From Gaiellasilicea sp963791905 (GTDB lineage Bacteria > Actinomycetota > Thermoleophilia > Gaiellales > Gaiellaceae): a stretch of 64,000 bases of DNA. A program made the translations under genes and the position numbers. Each line of letters opens with the position of its first letter. Position 1 is the first letter of the stretch. Below, piece after piece: positions 37,329 through 47,915 of the stretch. The stretch covers positions 62,001-126,000 of the forward strand of contig CAWBTX010000002.1 in NCBI GenBank assembly GCA_963791905.1, in the 5' to 3' direction. The notes beneath the pieces were generated by a model that did no database searches, had not been told where the DNA came from, and saw nothing but the letters and a program-made list of their open reading frames with translations.

Positions 37329-38156
37329 ATGACACAGACGCTGGATGCACCCGGACCCGACCTCGCTGCCGTCAAGCAGCGGCAGCAGCAGGCCTGGGCC
37401 AGCGGCGACTTCCACGCCGTCGCCGCCCGGATCGTGCTGGTGGCGGAGCAGCTTTGCGACACCGCCGACCTGCACGCGGGCTGGCGGGTGCTCGACGTCG
37501 CGACCGGCAGCGGCAACGCCGCGATCGCAGCCGCACGGCTCGGCTGCACAGCGGTCGGCATCGACTACGTACCGGCGCTGCTCGCGCGAGGCCGCGAGCG
37601 GGCGGCCGCCGAGGGCCTCGAGGTCGAGCTGCTCGAGGGAGACGCGGAGTCACTGCCGTTCCCCGACGCGTCCTTCGACGCCGTCACCTCAGTCTTCGGC
37701 TCCATGTTCGCCCCAGACCACGAGCGGGCCGCAGCGGAGCTGCTGCGGGTCTGCCGGCCGGGGGGCACCATCGCCCTCGCGAGCTGGACGCCGGAGGGAT
37801 TCATCGGCGACCTGTTCCGCACCGTCTCGGCGCACGTCCCGCCTCCGGCCGGCATCGCTTCGCCGATGCTCTGGGGGACCGAGGCGCACCTGCGCGCGCT
37901 CCTCGGCGACGGCATCCGCTCCCTCGAGGTCGCGGAGCGGACCTTTACGTTCAGGTTCACCTCGGCCGAGGCGTTCGCGGGCTTCTTCCTGACCTGGTAT
38001 GGCCCGACGCTCAAGGCCTTCGAGTCTCTCGAGGGCGCGGCACGCGACGAACTCGAGGCGGATCTCGTCGAGCTCGCGCGCCGGTCCGACCGGCTCGCGG
38101 GCGACGCGATTGCGATCCCGGCGACTTACACCGAGGCGGTCGCGGTCACGCGCTGA
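37329..38156 (+). CDS. Class I SAM-dependent methyltransferase (UbiE-like)
   Basis: A 275-residue methyltransferase. Motif I is WRVLDVATGSGNAAIAAARL. The acidic residue comes in VGIDYVPALLARG, then LPFPDASFDAVTSVFGSMFA and CRPGGTIALASWTPEGFIGD. ATG 37329 is preceded by AAGGAG at good spacing. It is divergent from PhoD and apparently monocistronic. The substrate is unknown. Confidence 0.87.
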   Translation: MTQTLDAPGPDLAAVKQRQQQAWASGDFHAVAARIVLVAEQLCDTADLHAGWRVLDVATGSGNAAIAAARLGCTAVGIDYVPALLARGRERAAAEGLEVELLEGDAESLPFPDASFDAVTSVFGSMFAPDHERAAAELLRVCRPGGTIALASWTPEGFIGDLFRTVSAHVPPPAGIASPMLWGTEAHLRALLGDGIRSLEVAERTFTFRFTSAEAFAGFFLTWYGPTLKAFESLEGAARDELEADLVELARRSDRLAGDAIAIPATYTEAVAVTR

Positions 38157-38289
38157 GGGCGATCTGTCGGGGCCCGACCCGACCGCCGAAAGTCTTCGCA
38201 CGTCGCGACGCGCCGGGCGTTACCGCTGCTCATGGCTGCGCAGTCACATCTGAAAACGACCAACCAAGCAGACGAAGGAGCAGATCCCA

Positions 38290-39606
38290 ATGAATGCACG
38301 AAGCTTTATCGCACGATTCGAACGGAAAGCCGCGCTGGTCGCTGCGGCCGGCGTGCTTGCAGTCATCCTGGGCGCCGCCGCGCCGGCAGGGGATGCCTTC
38401 CCCGGCAGTAACGGCAAGATCGCGTTCGCAGCCTACGACGGCGTCTCCTACAACATCTGGGTGATGAACGCGGACGGCTCCGGCCGGACACTCCTGACCT
38501 CGAGCCTGGACTGGGAGACCGAACCGGCCTTCTCGCCCGACGGCAGCAGGATCGCATTCACGCGCGGCGAGACCACACCCGAGGACGACATCTGGGTCAT
38601 GAACGCGGACGGCACCGGCCAGACGAACCTGACGCCAGGTCCTGGTCAGGAGGGCAATGCGAGCTGGTCGCCGGACGGCAGCAAGATCGCGTTCGAGACC
38701 ACCCGGGATGGCAACCGGGAGGTCTACGTCATGAACGCAGACGGGTCCAGCCCGACGAATCTCAGCAAGAACGGCGGCACGCCGCCGCAGAGCGAGGACG
38801 GGGATCCGGACTGGTCGCCGGACGGCAGCAGGATTGCCTTCCGGAGCTTCCGCGACGGGAACGGCGAGATCTACCTGATGAACCCGGATGGCTCCGGCCA
38901 GACGAACGTGACCCAGCATCCGGGCTCGGAGTTCCACCCGGCCTGGTCGCCTGACGGCACGAAGATCGCGTTCTCGAGCTTCCGCGACAACACGAACGAC
39001 ATCTGGGTCATGAACGCGGATGGCTCCAGCCAGACGAACCTGACCAACCACGCCAACGCCGATCAGTACCCGTCGTGGTCGCCGGACGGGAGCAAGATCG
39101 CATTTGCCACCAGCCGCGACGGTCACGCAGAGGTCTACGTGATGAACGCGGACGGCACCACCCAGACCAACCTCACGCAGTCCATCGGCGAGGACGGCAA
39201 CCCTGACTGGCAGACCGTGCCGTCGGCCGACCTCGCCCTTAGCCTGGAGACGGACACCGTCGAGGCCAAGGCGCAGAAGCCGCTCACGTTCGCGGTCCGG
39301 GTCGAGAACACCGGACCCTCGAACGCGGCCGGCCTCGTGGTCACCAACACCCTCCCCGCGGAGGCGCGCTTCGTGAGCGCGTCGTCGAGCCAGGGGAGCT
39401 GCGTGGCGCCGCCGGTGGGCTCGACGGGAACCGTGACCTGCGACCTCGGCTTCGTGCTGCAGGGACACAGCGCGACTGCCGAGATCGTGGTCAAGTTCGT
39501 CTCTCCGAAGAAGTCCTCGGTCACGAACGCTGCCAGCGTGGCGAGCGCCACACCGGACCCCTACACGGCCAACAACTCGGCGGCCATTACGACGCACTTG
39601 AAGTGA
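38290..39606 (+). CDS. Secreted TolB-like PD40 beta-propeller with DUF11 domain
   Basis: A 438-residue exported protein. The signal peptide ends near residue 36 (AALVAAAGVLAVILGAAAPA). Six PD40/WD40-like blades follow, each with a version of IWVMNADGSGQTNLT and WSPDGSKIAF, forming a beta-propeller as in TolB. Residues 318-437 are a conserved-repeat DUF11 (LALSLETDTVEAKAQKPLTF, VENTGPSNAAGLVVTNTLP), a cell-surface beta-sandwich. ATG 38290 follows AAGGAG. It begins a run of three secreted repeat proteins. The role is unknown; surface scaffolding or binding is plausible. Confidence 0.85.
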   Translation: MNARSFIARFERKAALVAAAGVLAVILGAAAPAGDAFPGSNGKIAFAAYDGVSYNIWVMNADGSGRTLLTSSLDWETEPAFSPDGSRIAFTRGETTPEDDIWVMNADGTGQTNLTPGPGQEGNASWSPDGSKIAFETTRDGNREVYVMNADGSSPTNLSKNGGTPPQSEDGDPDWSPDGSRIAFRSFRDGNGEIYLMNPDGSGQTNVTQHPGSEFHPAWSPDGTKIAFSSFRDNTNDIWVMNADGSSQTNLTNHANADQYPSWSPDGSKIAFATSRDGHAEVYVMNADGTTQTNLTQSIGEDGNPDWQTVPSADLALSLETDTVEAKAQKPLTFAVRVENTGPSNAAGLVVTNTLPAEARFVSASSSQGSCVAPPVGSTGTVTCDLGFVLQGHSATAEIVVKFVSPKKSSVTNAASVASATPDPYTANNSAAITTHLK

Positions 39607-39620
39607 TGTCGCGAGGAGGA

Positions 39621-39655
39621 GCGGCCGCCCAGCCGGATTGAAGGTGGGCGGCCGC
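39621..39655 (+). terminator. Perfect 11-bp hairpin after the TolB-like gene
   Basis: GCGGCCGCCCA and TGGGCGGCCGC flank a 13-base loop, starting 14 bases after the stop at 39606. No T tract is present. Confidence 0.6.
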
Positions 39656-39772
39656 CCTCACCTCCGCGACCCGCGTCAGGCCCGCCTCACGGCTCGAAGA
39701 CCGGCAGCGCTCTGCTCTGAGCGCGTCGTCGACCCGGCAGTCGACACAACCAACACGGAAGGCGACATCACG

Positions 39773-42481
39773 ATGAACACAACGATCTCAGCTGTACGAG
39801 CCGGAGTGAGAGCGCTCAGGCTGACCGCAGTTGCCGGCGCCGTCTTCGCCGCTCTGCTCGGCCTCGCCGCCGACGACGCGTTCGCCGGCTACACGGCCCG
39901 CGTGGAGGGAGAGACGCTGATCGTCTCCGGTAACTCCGCGAGCGACAAGCTCGTACTGCGACTCCAGCCAGGATCACCGACCACGCTCCAGCTCGACGTG
40001 GGGGCTGACGGCACGGCTGACGCCAGCTTCGACCGAAGCGACTTCACCGCGATCGACGTGAACGCCGGCGGCGGCGACGACGAGGTGTCGATCGACCACA
40101 GCGGTGGCTCGTTCTGCGACGAGCTCGTCACGATCGACGGCGGCGCGGACGACGACACGCTCGTCGGCGGCGTCGGCGACCAGATCCTCATCGGCGGCGG
40201 CGGCGACGACGTCGTGACCGGCGGAGACGGGGACGACCAGGCGCAGCTGGGCGCCGGCAACGACCGTTTCGTCTGGAATCCCGGCGACGACAACGACACT
40301 GTCGACGGCGCAGGTCGGCAACGACACGCTCGACTTCAACGGCGCCGGCATCGGGGAGAGCATCGACGTCTCCGCCAACGGCGAGCGGGTGCGCTTCACC
40401 CGCGATATCGGCAGTGTCGTCATGGACGTCGACGTCGAGCACGTCGGCTTCCGCGCTCTCGGCGGCGCCGACGCGATCGTCGTCAACGACCTCGCCGGCA
40501 CTCACGCCAAGAGCGTCGACATCGATCTCAATGCGCTCGGCGGTGGCGGCGATGCACAGCCAGACACCGTCGTCGCCAGAGGGACGGACGGCGAGGACCA
40601 CGTCAGGTTCGGCAACTCCGGCGGCTACGTCGGGGTCGACGGCCTGGCCGTGCAGACGCGTGTCCTCGGCGGCGAGGCGGACTTCGACGACGTCTCCGTC
40701 GCCACGCTCGGCGGCGCGGACAGGATCACGATGAACGTCGGCATCACCGGGCCTGCTCCGATCAGCGCCGACGGCGGCGACGATGTGGACACCGCCAGGC
40801 TACATCGGCACGGGCGGCGACGACGAGGTCGCGGTCGTCTCCAACGGCGCGGAGGTGAGCACGCTCGCAGTCGGCGACGGCTCGGTTCGACACGAGCGCC
40901 ATCGAGAGCCTCGTCGTCCTCGGGCAGGACGGCGCCGACACGGTCACCGCGGTCGGCAACCTCGCCCCGCTCACCGCCATCACGATCGAAGGCGGCGACG
41001 GCGACGACGAGCTCCGCGGCGGCAACGGAGCCGACCTGCTCCTCGGAGGCGACGGCCACGACGAGATCGACGGCAACCAGGGCGCAGACCGGGCGCTGCT
41101 CGGCGGCGGCGACGACCGCTTCCAGTGGGACCCCGGCGACGGCAACGACACCGTCGACGGCCAGGCAGGCACCGACAGCCTCGACTTCTTCGGCAGCAGC
41201 ATCGGCGAAAGCATCGAGGTCTCGGCAAACGGTGAGCGGGTGCGGTTCACCCGCAACATCGCCAACATCGTGATGGACGTCGACGTGGAGCACCTGGGCT
41301 TCCGCGCGTTCGGCGGGGCCGATGCAGTCGTCGTCAACGACCTCGCCGGCACCCACGCCGAGAGCGTCGACGTCGACCTCAGCACGATCGACGGGCAACC
41401 CGACACCGTCACCGCACTCGGCACCGACGGCGTCGACCGCGTCACGTTCGCCAACGCCGACCCGTACGTCGTGGTCAAAGGGCTCGCGGCCCAGACGCGC
41501 GTCAGCGGCGGCGAGGCCGCGCTCGACAACCTGCAGGTGAGCACCCTCGGCGGCGCCGACCTGATAACGATGGCCGTCGGGGTCACGGCCCCGATGCCGA
41601 TCAACGCGGACGGCGGCGACGGCGACGACACCGCCACCTACGGCGGCTCGGTCGGCGACGACCAGATCGACATCGTCGCGAACGGCCCCGAGGTCAGCAC
41701 TTTCACGACCGCAAGCGCGCGCCTCGACACTGCCGCGATCGAGCACCTGAAGGCGCTCGGCGGAGCCGGAGCCGACACGATCACCGCGACCGGCAGCCTC
41801 GTCTCGCTCACCGCCATCACCATGGACGGCGGCGACGGCGACGACGTGCTCCGCGGCGGCAACGGAGCCGACCTGCTCCTCGGAGGGAACGGCCACGATG
41901 AGGTCGACGGCAACCAGGGCGCAGACCGGGCGCTCCTCGGCAGCGGCGACGACCGCTTCCAGTGGGACCCCGGCGACGGCAACGACACGATCGACGGCCA
42001 GGCAGGCACCGACACGCTCGACTTCTTCGGCAGCAACGGCTCGGAGATCATGGAGGCCTCGGCCGACGGCTCCCGGGTGCGGTTCACCCGCAACCTGGGC
42101 ACGATCGTCATGGACTTCGACGGGATCGAGCGTCTCACTGTGCGCGCCTTCGGTGGCATCGACTCGATCCTCGTCGGCGAGCTCGCCGGCACCGAAGTCG
42201 ACGACGTCGACATCGACCTCGGCGCGATCGGCGGCGGGGGCGATGGACAGGCTGACACCTTGACCGTGAACGGCCGTGAGAAGCGCGACAACGTCGCCGT
42301 CACGACCGCCGGCACAGGGTTGCAAGTCGACGGGCTGCCGGCTCTGACAGGGATCCTGGGCAGCGAGCCGACGCTCGACACGCTGCGGATCCAGACGCTC
42401 GGCGGCAACGACAGCGTCACGGTCGGCGACGACGTCGACGACCTCATCACGACCGTCGTCGACCTCGGCGCGGACGAGTAA
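39773..42481 (+). CDS. Large secreted RTX-like protein built of long tandem repeats, frame breaks
   Basis: About 900 residues. The signal peptide is RLTAVAGAVFAALLGLAA. Three long modules follow, each made of a calcium-roll part (GGDGDDVLRGGNGADLLLGG, GDDRFQWDPGDGNDTIDG) and a strand-rich part (RVRFTRN, IVMDVDVEHLGFRAFGGAD, VVVNDLAGTHAESVDVDL). Modules 2 and 3 align at a period of 837 bases (279 residues). The frame breaks near 40312, 40797 and 40890. ATG 39773 lacks a strong ribosome site. It is likely a calcium-binding surface or matrix protein; the exact role is unknown. Confidence 0.8.
41240..42481 (+). repeat. 837-nt tandem repeats inside the RTX-like gene
   Basis: The segment GGCAACGGAG...CTGCTCCTCGGAGG begins at 41021 and recurs at 41858, and GTGCGGTTCACCCGCAAC begins at 41240 and recurs at 42077. 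Both give a period of 837 bases. A more diverged first module lies at 40180-41020. Identity between modules 2 and 3 is high over about 200 bases, so recent duplication or conversion is likely. Confidence 0.7.
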
Positions 42482-42494
42482 CGGGACCTATCGG

Positions 42495-42528
42495 CGGCGC
42501 GCCTCGAGCTGGAGCCCGAGGCGCGCCG
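42495..42528 (+). terminator. Perfect 12-bp hairpin after the RTX-like gene
   Basis: CGGCGCGCCTCG and CGAGGCGCGCCG flank a 10-base loop, 14 bases beyond the stop at 42481. This is the same spacing and style as the hairpins after 39606 and the sugar dehydrogenase. Confidence 0.65.
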
Positions 42529-42565
42529 CGTCCCCGCACATCGACATGCGAAAGGAGAGCTTCCG

Positions 42566-44494
42566 ATGAACGTGCTCAGAGCCCTGATCACGGCCACGGC
42601 CGCCCTGGCGGCCATGACGGCGGTCGCCACCCTGGGAGCTGCCCCGGACACGAAGGCGCCGCGAATCGTCGCGGCGGCGATGCAGGACACCGACCGGGAC
42701 ACGCGCGCCGACCGGCTTCGCCTCACCTACTCCGAGCGGGTCCGCCACCCACCAGACCGCGACGGGAAGTTCCCGTTCCAGGTCGCCGGCTACCAGATCC
42801 GCTCGGTCGGCGCGGCCTCCGGCAAGACGATCGTGCTCACGCTGACGGAGAAAACCTCGCCGGACGCCGCGGCCAGACCCTCGATCCGCTATCGGCGGAC
42901 GAAGTCCGCGCCGGTCGTCGACCCGAGCCGGAACCAGGCGGTGATCCAGGTCTTCCGGGCGCCGCGCGGACACGGGAACCGGCCGAGTACGACGCCGCCC
43001 CCACCCCCGCCGGCGCCGACGCCGACGGACCGGGACGGCGACGGGGTGCTCGACGGTGAGGATTGCAACCCGACCAATCCGGCGATCAAGCCGGGAGCCC
43101 CGGACATGCCCGACCTCGCGTTCGTCGACTCGAACTGCGACGGCATCGACGGCACCGAGAAGAACGCCATCTTCGTCTCCCCACAGGGAAAGGACACCGA
43201 CCCGGGCACGAAAGCGGCGCCGAAGCGGGAGATCCACGCGGCAGTCGCCGCCGCGAACGGGAAGGGCAGGTACGTCATCGCCGCTGGGGGCACCTACGAG
43301 CGGGTCACCGCCGCGACCGGTGTCGGCATCTACGGCGGCTACGACGCGACGAACTGGTCGCGGCGCCTCACGCTGGTCAGCGCGATCATCGGCGACCCGG
43401 AGGGCATCTACGCCCAGAGCGCGACCGGCGTCGTCCTGCAGCTGCTGAACGTCAGCGGAGCGTCGCGTGTGATCCGACGCTCGCCCGGGAAGAGCTTCTA
43501 CGGCATTCGGGCCGTCGACGGCTCGAGCCTGTCGCTCCAGCGTGTCAACGCCACGGCCTCGGGCGGCGAGCCCGGTGCCGACGGCAGCGCCGGCGGCACC
43601 GGTACCCGCGGCGGAGACGGTGCACCGGGCGGCAAGGGCCAGTGCGACGGCGGCACGCGCGGATCCGGGGGCCCGGGCGGCACGAGCTCGACAAGCCGCA
43701 CGGGCGGCGCGGGCGGAACCGGCGGCCGCTCCAGGACCGGAAAAGCAGGGATCGGCCTCGACGGCGAGTCCGGCGTGGGCGGCGCCGCGGGCGGTGCCGG
43801 AGCGGTTCACGGCGACCCCGGCGGAGACGGTAAGGCCGGCTCACCCGGAGATGGCGGAGCGAACGGGCTCAACGGGCCGGGCGGAGCCAACACGACGGCG
43901 ACCGCCGGCGCCGCCTGGATCGGCCGAGCGGGCGTGCAGGGTGGCAACGGCCGCCCCGGGAACGGCGGCGGCGGCGGAGGCGGCGGCGGCGCGCAGATCT
44001 GCTTCCTCTGCCACAGCGGCACCGGGAACGGCGGCGGCGGCGGGGGCGGCGGCGGGGGCGGCGGCGACGCGGGCCTCGAGGGCGGTGCGGGCGGAGGCTC
44101 GTTCGGCCTCTACCTCCACAAGTCGACCGCAACCGTCTCGGACTCGAGCTCACTCAACTCCTCGGCCGGCGGCGCAGGCGGCACCGGTGGCCGCGGCGGC
44201 TCCGGCGGATTCGGTGGAGCCGGCGGCCTCGGGGCGACCTACTGCAAGGGCGAGATCGGCGAGGGCGGCAACGGCGGTCCCGGTGGGCCCGGCGGCGGCG
44301 CCGGAGGCGGTGGCGGCGGCGCCGGCGGCCCGAGCATCGGAGTCATGAAGGCGGGCGATTCCAAGGCGACCGTCAGCGCCGACTCCACCGTCAAGAGCGG
44401 GGCTGCGGGTGCCGGGGGCGCCGGCGGCGCCGGTGCGGTCGGCACAGGGGACGCCGGCGCGGCCGGGACCGCCGCCCGGGTCTATCCCTCGTAG
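42566..44494 (+). CDS. Secreted glycine-rich protein with beta-helix-like start
   Basis: A 642-residue exported protein. The signal peptide is at residues 1-26. A proline run and a type-3-repeat-like acidic motif (TDRDGDGVLDGEDCNPTNP) follow near 152-172. A DUF1565/pectate-lyase-like region (AIFVSPQGKDTDPGTKAAPK, GVGIYGGYDATNWS) spans 200-290. Residues 330-640 are Gly-rich PGRS-like repeats (GGxGGxG) interrupted by two short non-repeat islands with SGLYLHKS-type strands. ATG 42566 follows AAAGGAG. It is probably surface-exposed; function is unknown. The third of three adjacent repeat proteins. Confidence 0.8.
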   Translation: MNVLRALITATAALAAMTAVATLGAAPDTKAPRIVAAAMQDTDRDTRADRLRLTYSERVRHPPDRDGKFPFQVAGYQIRSVGAASGKTIVLTLTEKTSPDAAARPSIRYRRTKSAPVVDPSRNQAVIQVFRAPRGHGNRPSTTPPPPPPAPTPTDRDGDGVLDGEDCNPTNPAIKPGAPDMPDLAFVDSNCDGIDGTEKNAIFVSPQGKDTDPGTKAAPKREIHAAVAAANGKGRYVIAAGGTYERVTAATGVGIYGGYDATNWSRRLTLVSAIIGDPEGIYAQSATGVVLQLLNVSGASRVIRRSPGKSFYGIRAVDGSSLSLQRVNATASGGEPGADGSAGGTGTRGGDGAPGGKGQCDGGTRGSGGPGGTSSTSRTGGAGGTGGRSRTGKAGIGLDGESGVGGAAGGAGAVHGDPGGDGKAGSPGDGGANGLNGPGGANTTATAGAAWIGRAGVQGGNGRPGNGGGGGGGGGAQICFLCHSGTGNGGGGGGGGGGGGDAGLEGGAGGGSFGLYLHKSTATVSDSSSLNSSAGGAGGTGGRGGSGGFGGAGGLGATYCKGEIGEGGNGGPGGPGGGAGGGGGGAGGPSIGVMKAGDSKATVSADSTVKSGAAGAGGAGGAGAVGTGDAGAAGTAARVYPS

Positions 44495-44495
44495 C

Positions 44496-47142
44496 TCAAT
44501 CGCTTCTGCAAGGGGCGTCGTGTTCGGGCCTTCCTCGCGGAGGCCCGGACACCGTCCCCGTGGCGTCGCCGTGCGTAGGGAGCCCCAGCTCCGAGGCGCG
44601 CCGCACGGCGTCCCGGCGCGACGCGGCGCCGAGCTTCGTCAGCACCGCTGCGACGTGGTGCTCGGCCGTGCGCGGCGACACCACGAGCCGATCGGCGATC
44701 TCGGCGTTCGTGAGCCCTCCCGCCAGGAGCGCGAGGACCTCGAGCTGGCGAGCCGTCAGGCCGGCGGGGTTGGCACGCGTCGACTCCCGCGGCCCAGCCG
44801 GAATGCGGATCCCGGCTTCGCGCAGGCGCCGCGTGACGCGCCTGGTCAGCGGCTCGGCTCCGAGGGTGCGCGCGATGTCGAGCGCCTCCAGCAATGCGCC
44901 ATCGTCGTCGAGCAGCGACAGCATCAGAGCTCGATCGTAGGTCCACCCCACGCCGCCGAAGGCGTCGGCCGCCGCTGCCCAGTCCTTCTCGAGCATGGCC
45001 GCGTACGGCGCCGATGCCGGTAGGTCGAGCTCGACGTCGACCCCGGCGACGGCGGCCCACGCCGCCACGCGGATCGCCCCCCAGCCGGCGGGCTTCCGGT
45101 GCGGCGGGATCTCCTCGAGCAGCCGGTCGACCCGCTCGACCGGCATCGGCGTGTCCCGCGTCAGCGCCCATTCGATCTCCAGCTCGAGCACCGGCACGAT
45201 GCGCTGTGGCTCCTTCGTGCGAACCGCCTGAGCAGCGACGTCGGCCAGCCGCTCCGCCGCATCCGCGTCCCCCCGCCGGACGGCGAGCTCGGCCAGCACC
45301 GTCTTCGCCACGAGCTGGGCGACGGTGATGCTCTTCTCGATCTCGCGCCGCGCGACCCGCTCGGCCTCGTCCCAGTCGCCGGCCCGCAGGCGCAGCCAGG
45401 CCAGGGTCGTGGCCACGTAGGACGCGAGGTTGTAAACCTCGTTCTCCTCCGCGTACGCCAGCGCCTGCTCCGCGTAGCGGAGCGCCGGCTCCGGCTGCGC
45501 CCAGGACATCAGCGCGTAGCCGAGGTTGCCGAGCGCACGGGTCGCCTCGTGCGTCTCGCCGACCGAGTCGGCAACGGCGTGAGCGTCCAGGAGCGACGAC
45601 GTCAGCCGGTGGTCGACGTCGAGCCTGATGCTGCCCATGTTGACGAGCACGTGCGCCCGCGTGCTCTCGTCGCCGAGCCGGATCGCGAGCTCGAGCGCCC
45701 GCTCTCCCCACTCGAGCGCCTGCTGGTTGTCCTCCTCGAGGTTCTCGAGCTGCGACATCCCGCTGTAGGCCCGTGCCAGCTCGACCGACTCGCCTCGCGA
45801 CTCGAGGATCTGGATCGCCTCGAGCGCCGTTGCCCGCGCGGCCTCGCCGTCACCGGCGTGCCAATGGAACCGCGACAGGAGCCGCGTGCACCGGCCGAGG
45901 GCCTCGCGGTCGCCGAGCGCTTCGTAGTCGGCGATCGCCCGCTCGATCGCGGAGAACGCATCCTCGAGCCGGTAGACCGCGTACGCCGCGCTCGCCAGCT
46001 CCTCGAGGACTGCCGCCCGCTCCGAGAGGGGGAGCCGGTCGACGAACGCCGACGGCTCGCCGGTAGTGGGAGTACGCCTCGCGGTTCGAGCCCAGCGCCG
46101 CCGCCCGTCGCGCGGCGACGAGTGCGTAGTCGGCGACGACCGCCTCGGCGCCGGCCGCCTCGGCGTGATGGACGATCTCGGCGGGGTCGGCGTCCGCAGC
46201 GAGCAGCGCGGTGAGGATCTCCGCGTGCAAGCGGCGGCGGCCGGCAATGGGGACGCTCGACCTGATCGCGTTCCGTGCCAGCTCGTGGCGAAAGCGCACG
46301 TGGCTCGGCTCGACCTCGAGCAGCTGCCGGCGTTCCGGCTCGGCGGCAGCATCCGGCCAGTCGGGCATCACCGCGTCGAGCACGGTCGTGTTCACCCGGT
46401 TCGGCACGACCGAGACCAGCTCCACGAGCCGCCGAGCGTCGTCGTCGAGCCGGGACGCGCGCCCGAGGACCGCATGCGCGACCGTCGGCGGCAGGTCGGC
46501 CGTGGTTCGGGAGGCGAGGAGCTCGGTGACGTAGAACGGGTTGCCGCCGGTGACGGCGTACGTGCCGGCTCCATCGCCGCCGGCGAGCAACGCGACGGCC
46601 TGCTCCGACAGAGGCTCGAGCGCGACGAACACGACGTGCTCGGCGCGTGCGGCGCCGAGGGCCGAGTGGATCGGATGACCCAGCGGGATCTCGCCGTCGC
46701 GGCAGGTGAGGACGACGAGCGCCGGCAGCGAGCCGATCCGCCGCGCGAGCACGGTGATGACGTCCAGCGTCGCGTCGTCGGCCCAGTGCACGTCTTCGAG
46801 CACGAGCACCGTCGGCCGCGGCTCGAGCCCCAGCTCCGCGATCAGCTGGCCGTGGATCTCGTGGGACGCGATTCCGTCGGTCAGCGCCTGCTCGAGCGCC
46901 GCCGACACCTTGCCGGCGAGGTCCTGCAAAGGCGACAGCGGCCGGGGGATCGAGAGGTCGTCGCAGCTGCCGACGAGCACCCGAGCATCGGCATCGAGGT
47001 CGCGCAGGAAGCGGAACACGAGCGAGGTCTTGCCGATCCCGGGCTCCCCGGTGACCATGACGACGCGCCCCTCGCCCCGCGCAGCCGCATCGCGCGCGTC
47101 CGCGAGCGTCGCCAGCGCCCCGTCGCGCTCGAGCAGCTCCAC
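44496..47142 (-). CDS. LAL-type LuxR regulator with AAA ATPase and TPR domains, one frame break
   Basis: About 882 residues. The N-terminal ATPase has a P-loop VVMVTGEPGIGKTSLVFRFL near residue 30 and a Walker-B-like VLVLEDVHWADD near 110. TPR-like helices cover 350-780. The C-terminal LuxR HTH reads LTARQLEVLALLAGGLTNAE and VVSPRTAEHHVAAVLTKLG. The frame changes near 46062, between NREAYSHYRRA and SAFVDRLPLSERAA. GTG 47142 lies 7 bases after TATCGT, so it is probably leaderless. Such regulators sense a ligand with ATP and activate metabolic or antibiotic genes. Its targets are unknown. Confidence 0.85.
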
Positions 47143-47170
47143 ACGACAACGATAGACCGGTTCCGCGTCT

Positions 47171-47666
47171 TCAGGCCACGACGCGAGCGGCGCGGCCGGC
47201 CGGCCGGGCCAGCGCGACCTTGAGTGCGTGCCGGAGCTCCTCGACCGAGGCGAGGTACTCGGCGGCCGGCTGCGTCAGACCCGGCTCCAACCGCTCGAAG
47301 GCGGCGAGCACCGCGGTCCAGCCCCGGTCGGCGAGGCGGCGGCCCTTCGGCGTCATGACGAGGTGGTACGAGCGGCCGTCGGCTGGATTCGCGGCCTTGC
47401 GCACGTCACCGCGTTCGACGTGCCGCCGGACGTAGTCGCGGACGGTCGTCGCCGGCATGCCCGTCTCGGCGGCCAGCTCGCCCGGCGTGACGGGCTGCAG
47501 CCGGTAGACCCAGCCGAGGAACGAGAAGAGCTCGGGCGTCACGCCGGCGGCCTCGAGCTCCTCGTTCACCAGGACCGCGACGAGCGTCCCCGCCGTGTAG
47601 AGCTGCTGCAGGTGGCCGGCGAGGCAAGCCGTCGAGAGTGACGATCTGCAGCTGAGTGACCTCCAA
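47171..47666 (-). CDS. MarR family transcriptional regulator, frame break near its start
   Basis: About 163 residues if repaired. TTG 47666 reads EVTQLQIVTLD; one indel near 47640 leads into STACLAGHLQQLYTAGTLVA and VNEELEAAGVTPELFSFLGW. The winged helix has TPGELAAETGMPATTVRDYV and the wing RKAANPADGRSYHLVMTPKG. Without repair the frame could start at GTG 47569 (132 residues). It lies between two LAL regulators, its end 29 bases from the first one's start. GTTGG repeats near its start may be its operator. Confidence 0.75.
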
Positions 47667-47720
47667 CTCGGGCCGTTGGTGGTCTCACTGGCCGCCCCAG
47701 CGCCGCAAGTTGGTGGTCAC
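47656..47720. promoter_or_regulatory. GTTGGTGGTC boxes at the marR start, candidate operator
   Basis: GTGACCTCCAAC (47656-47667) faces GTTGGTGGTCTCAC (47675-47688), and a further GTTGGTGGTCAC lies at 47709-47720. The first pair is an inverted repeat and the third a direct copy. The boxes cover the likely start of marR and lie upstream of the LAL gene at 47916. Confidence 0.45.
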
Positions 47721-47915
47721 TTCCGGTTGCGGCTCCTGATCCGGCCTTGCCCGCTGTGGTCGCGTTCACGAACAGATGGGCTCAGCATGGGACGAGAGAG
47801 TCGTCCACTCGCCGAACCATCTCGTCCACCTTTGGCAACATGTGCTCATGGCGCGATCCTACGCAGTGCTCCCCTTGCGGCTGGCGCGCACACCACCGGT
47901 CCCCTAGGTGCCTCG

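Noticed and set aside
43560..44480. GGC-rich repeats as a microsatellite or CRISPR-like array
   Set aside because: They encode Gly-rich repeats in one open frame; units are irregular, with no spacer-repeat structure.
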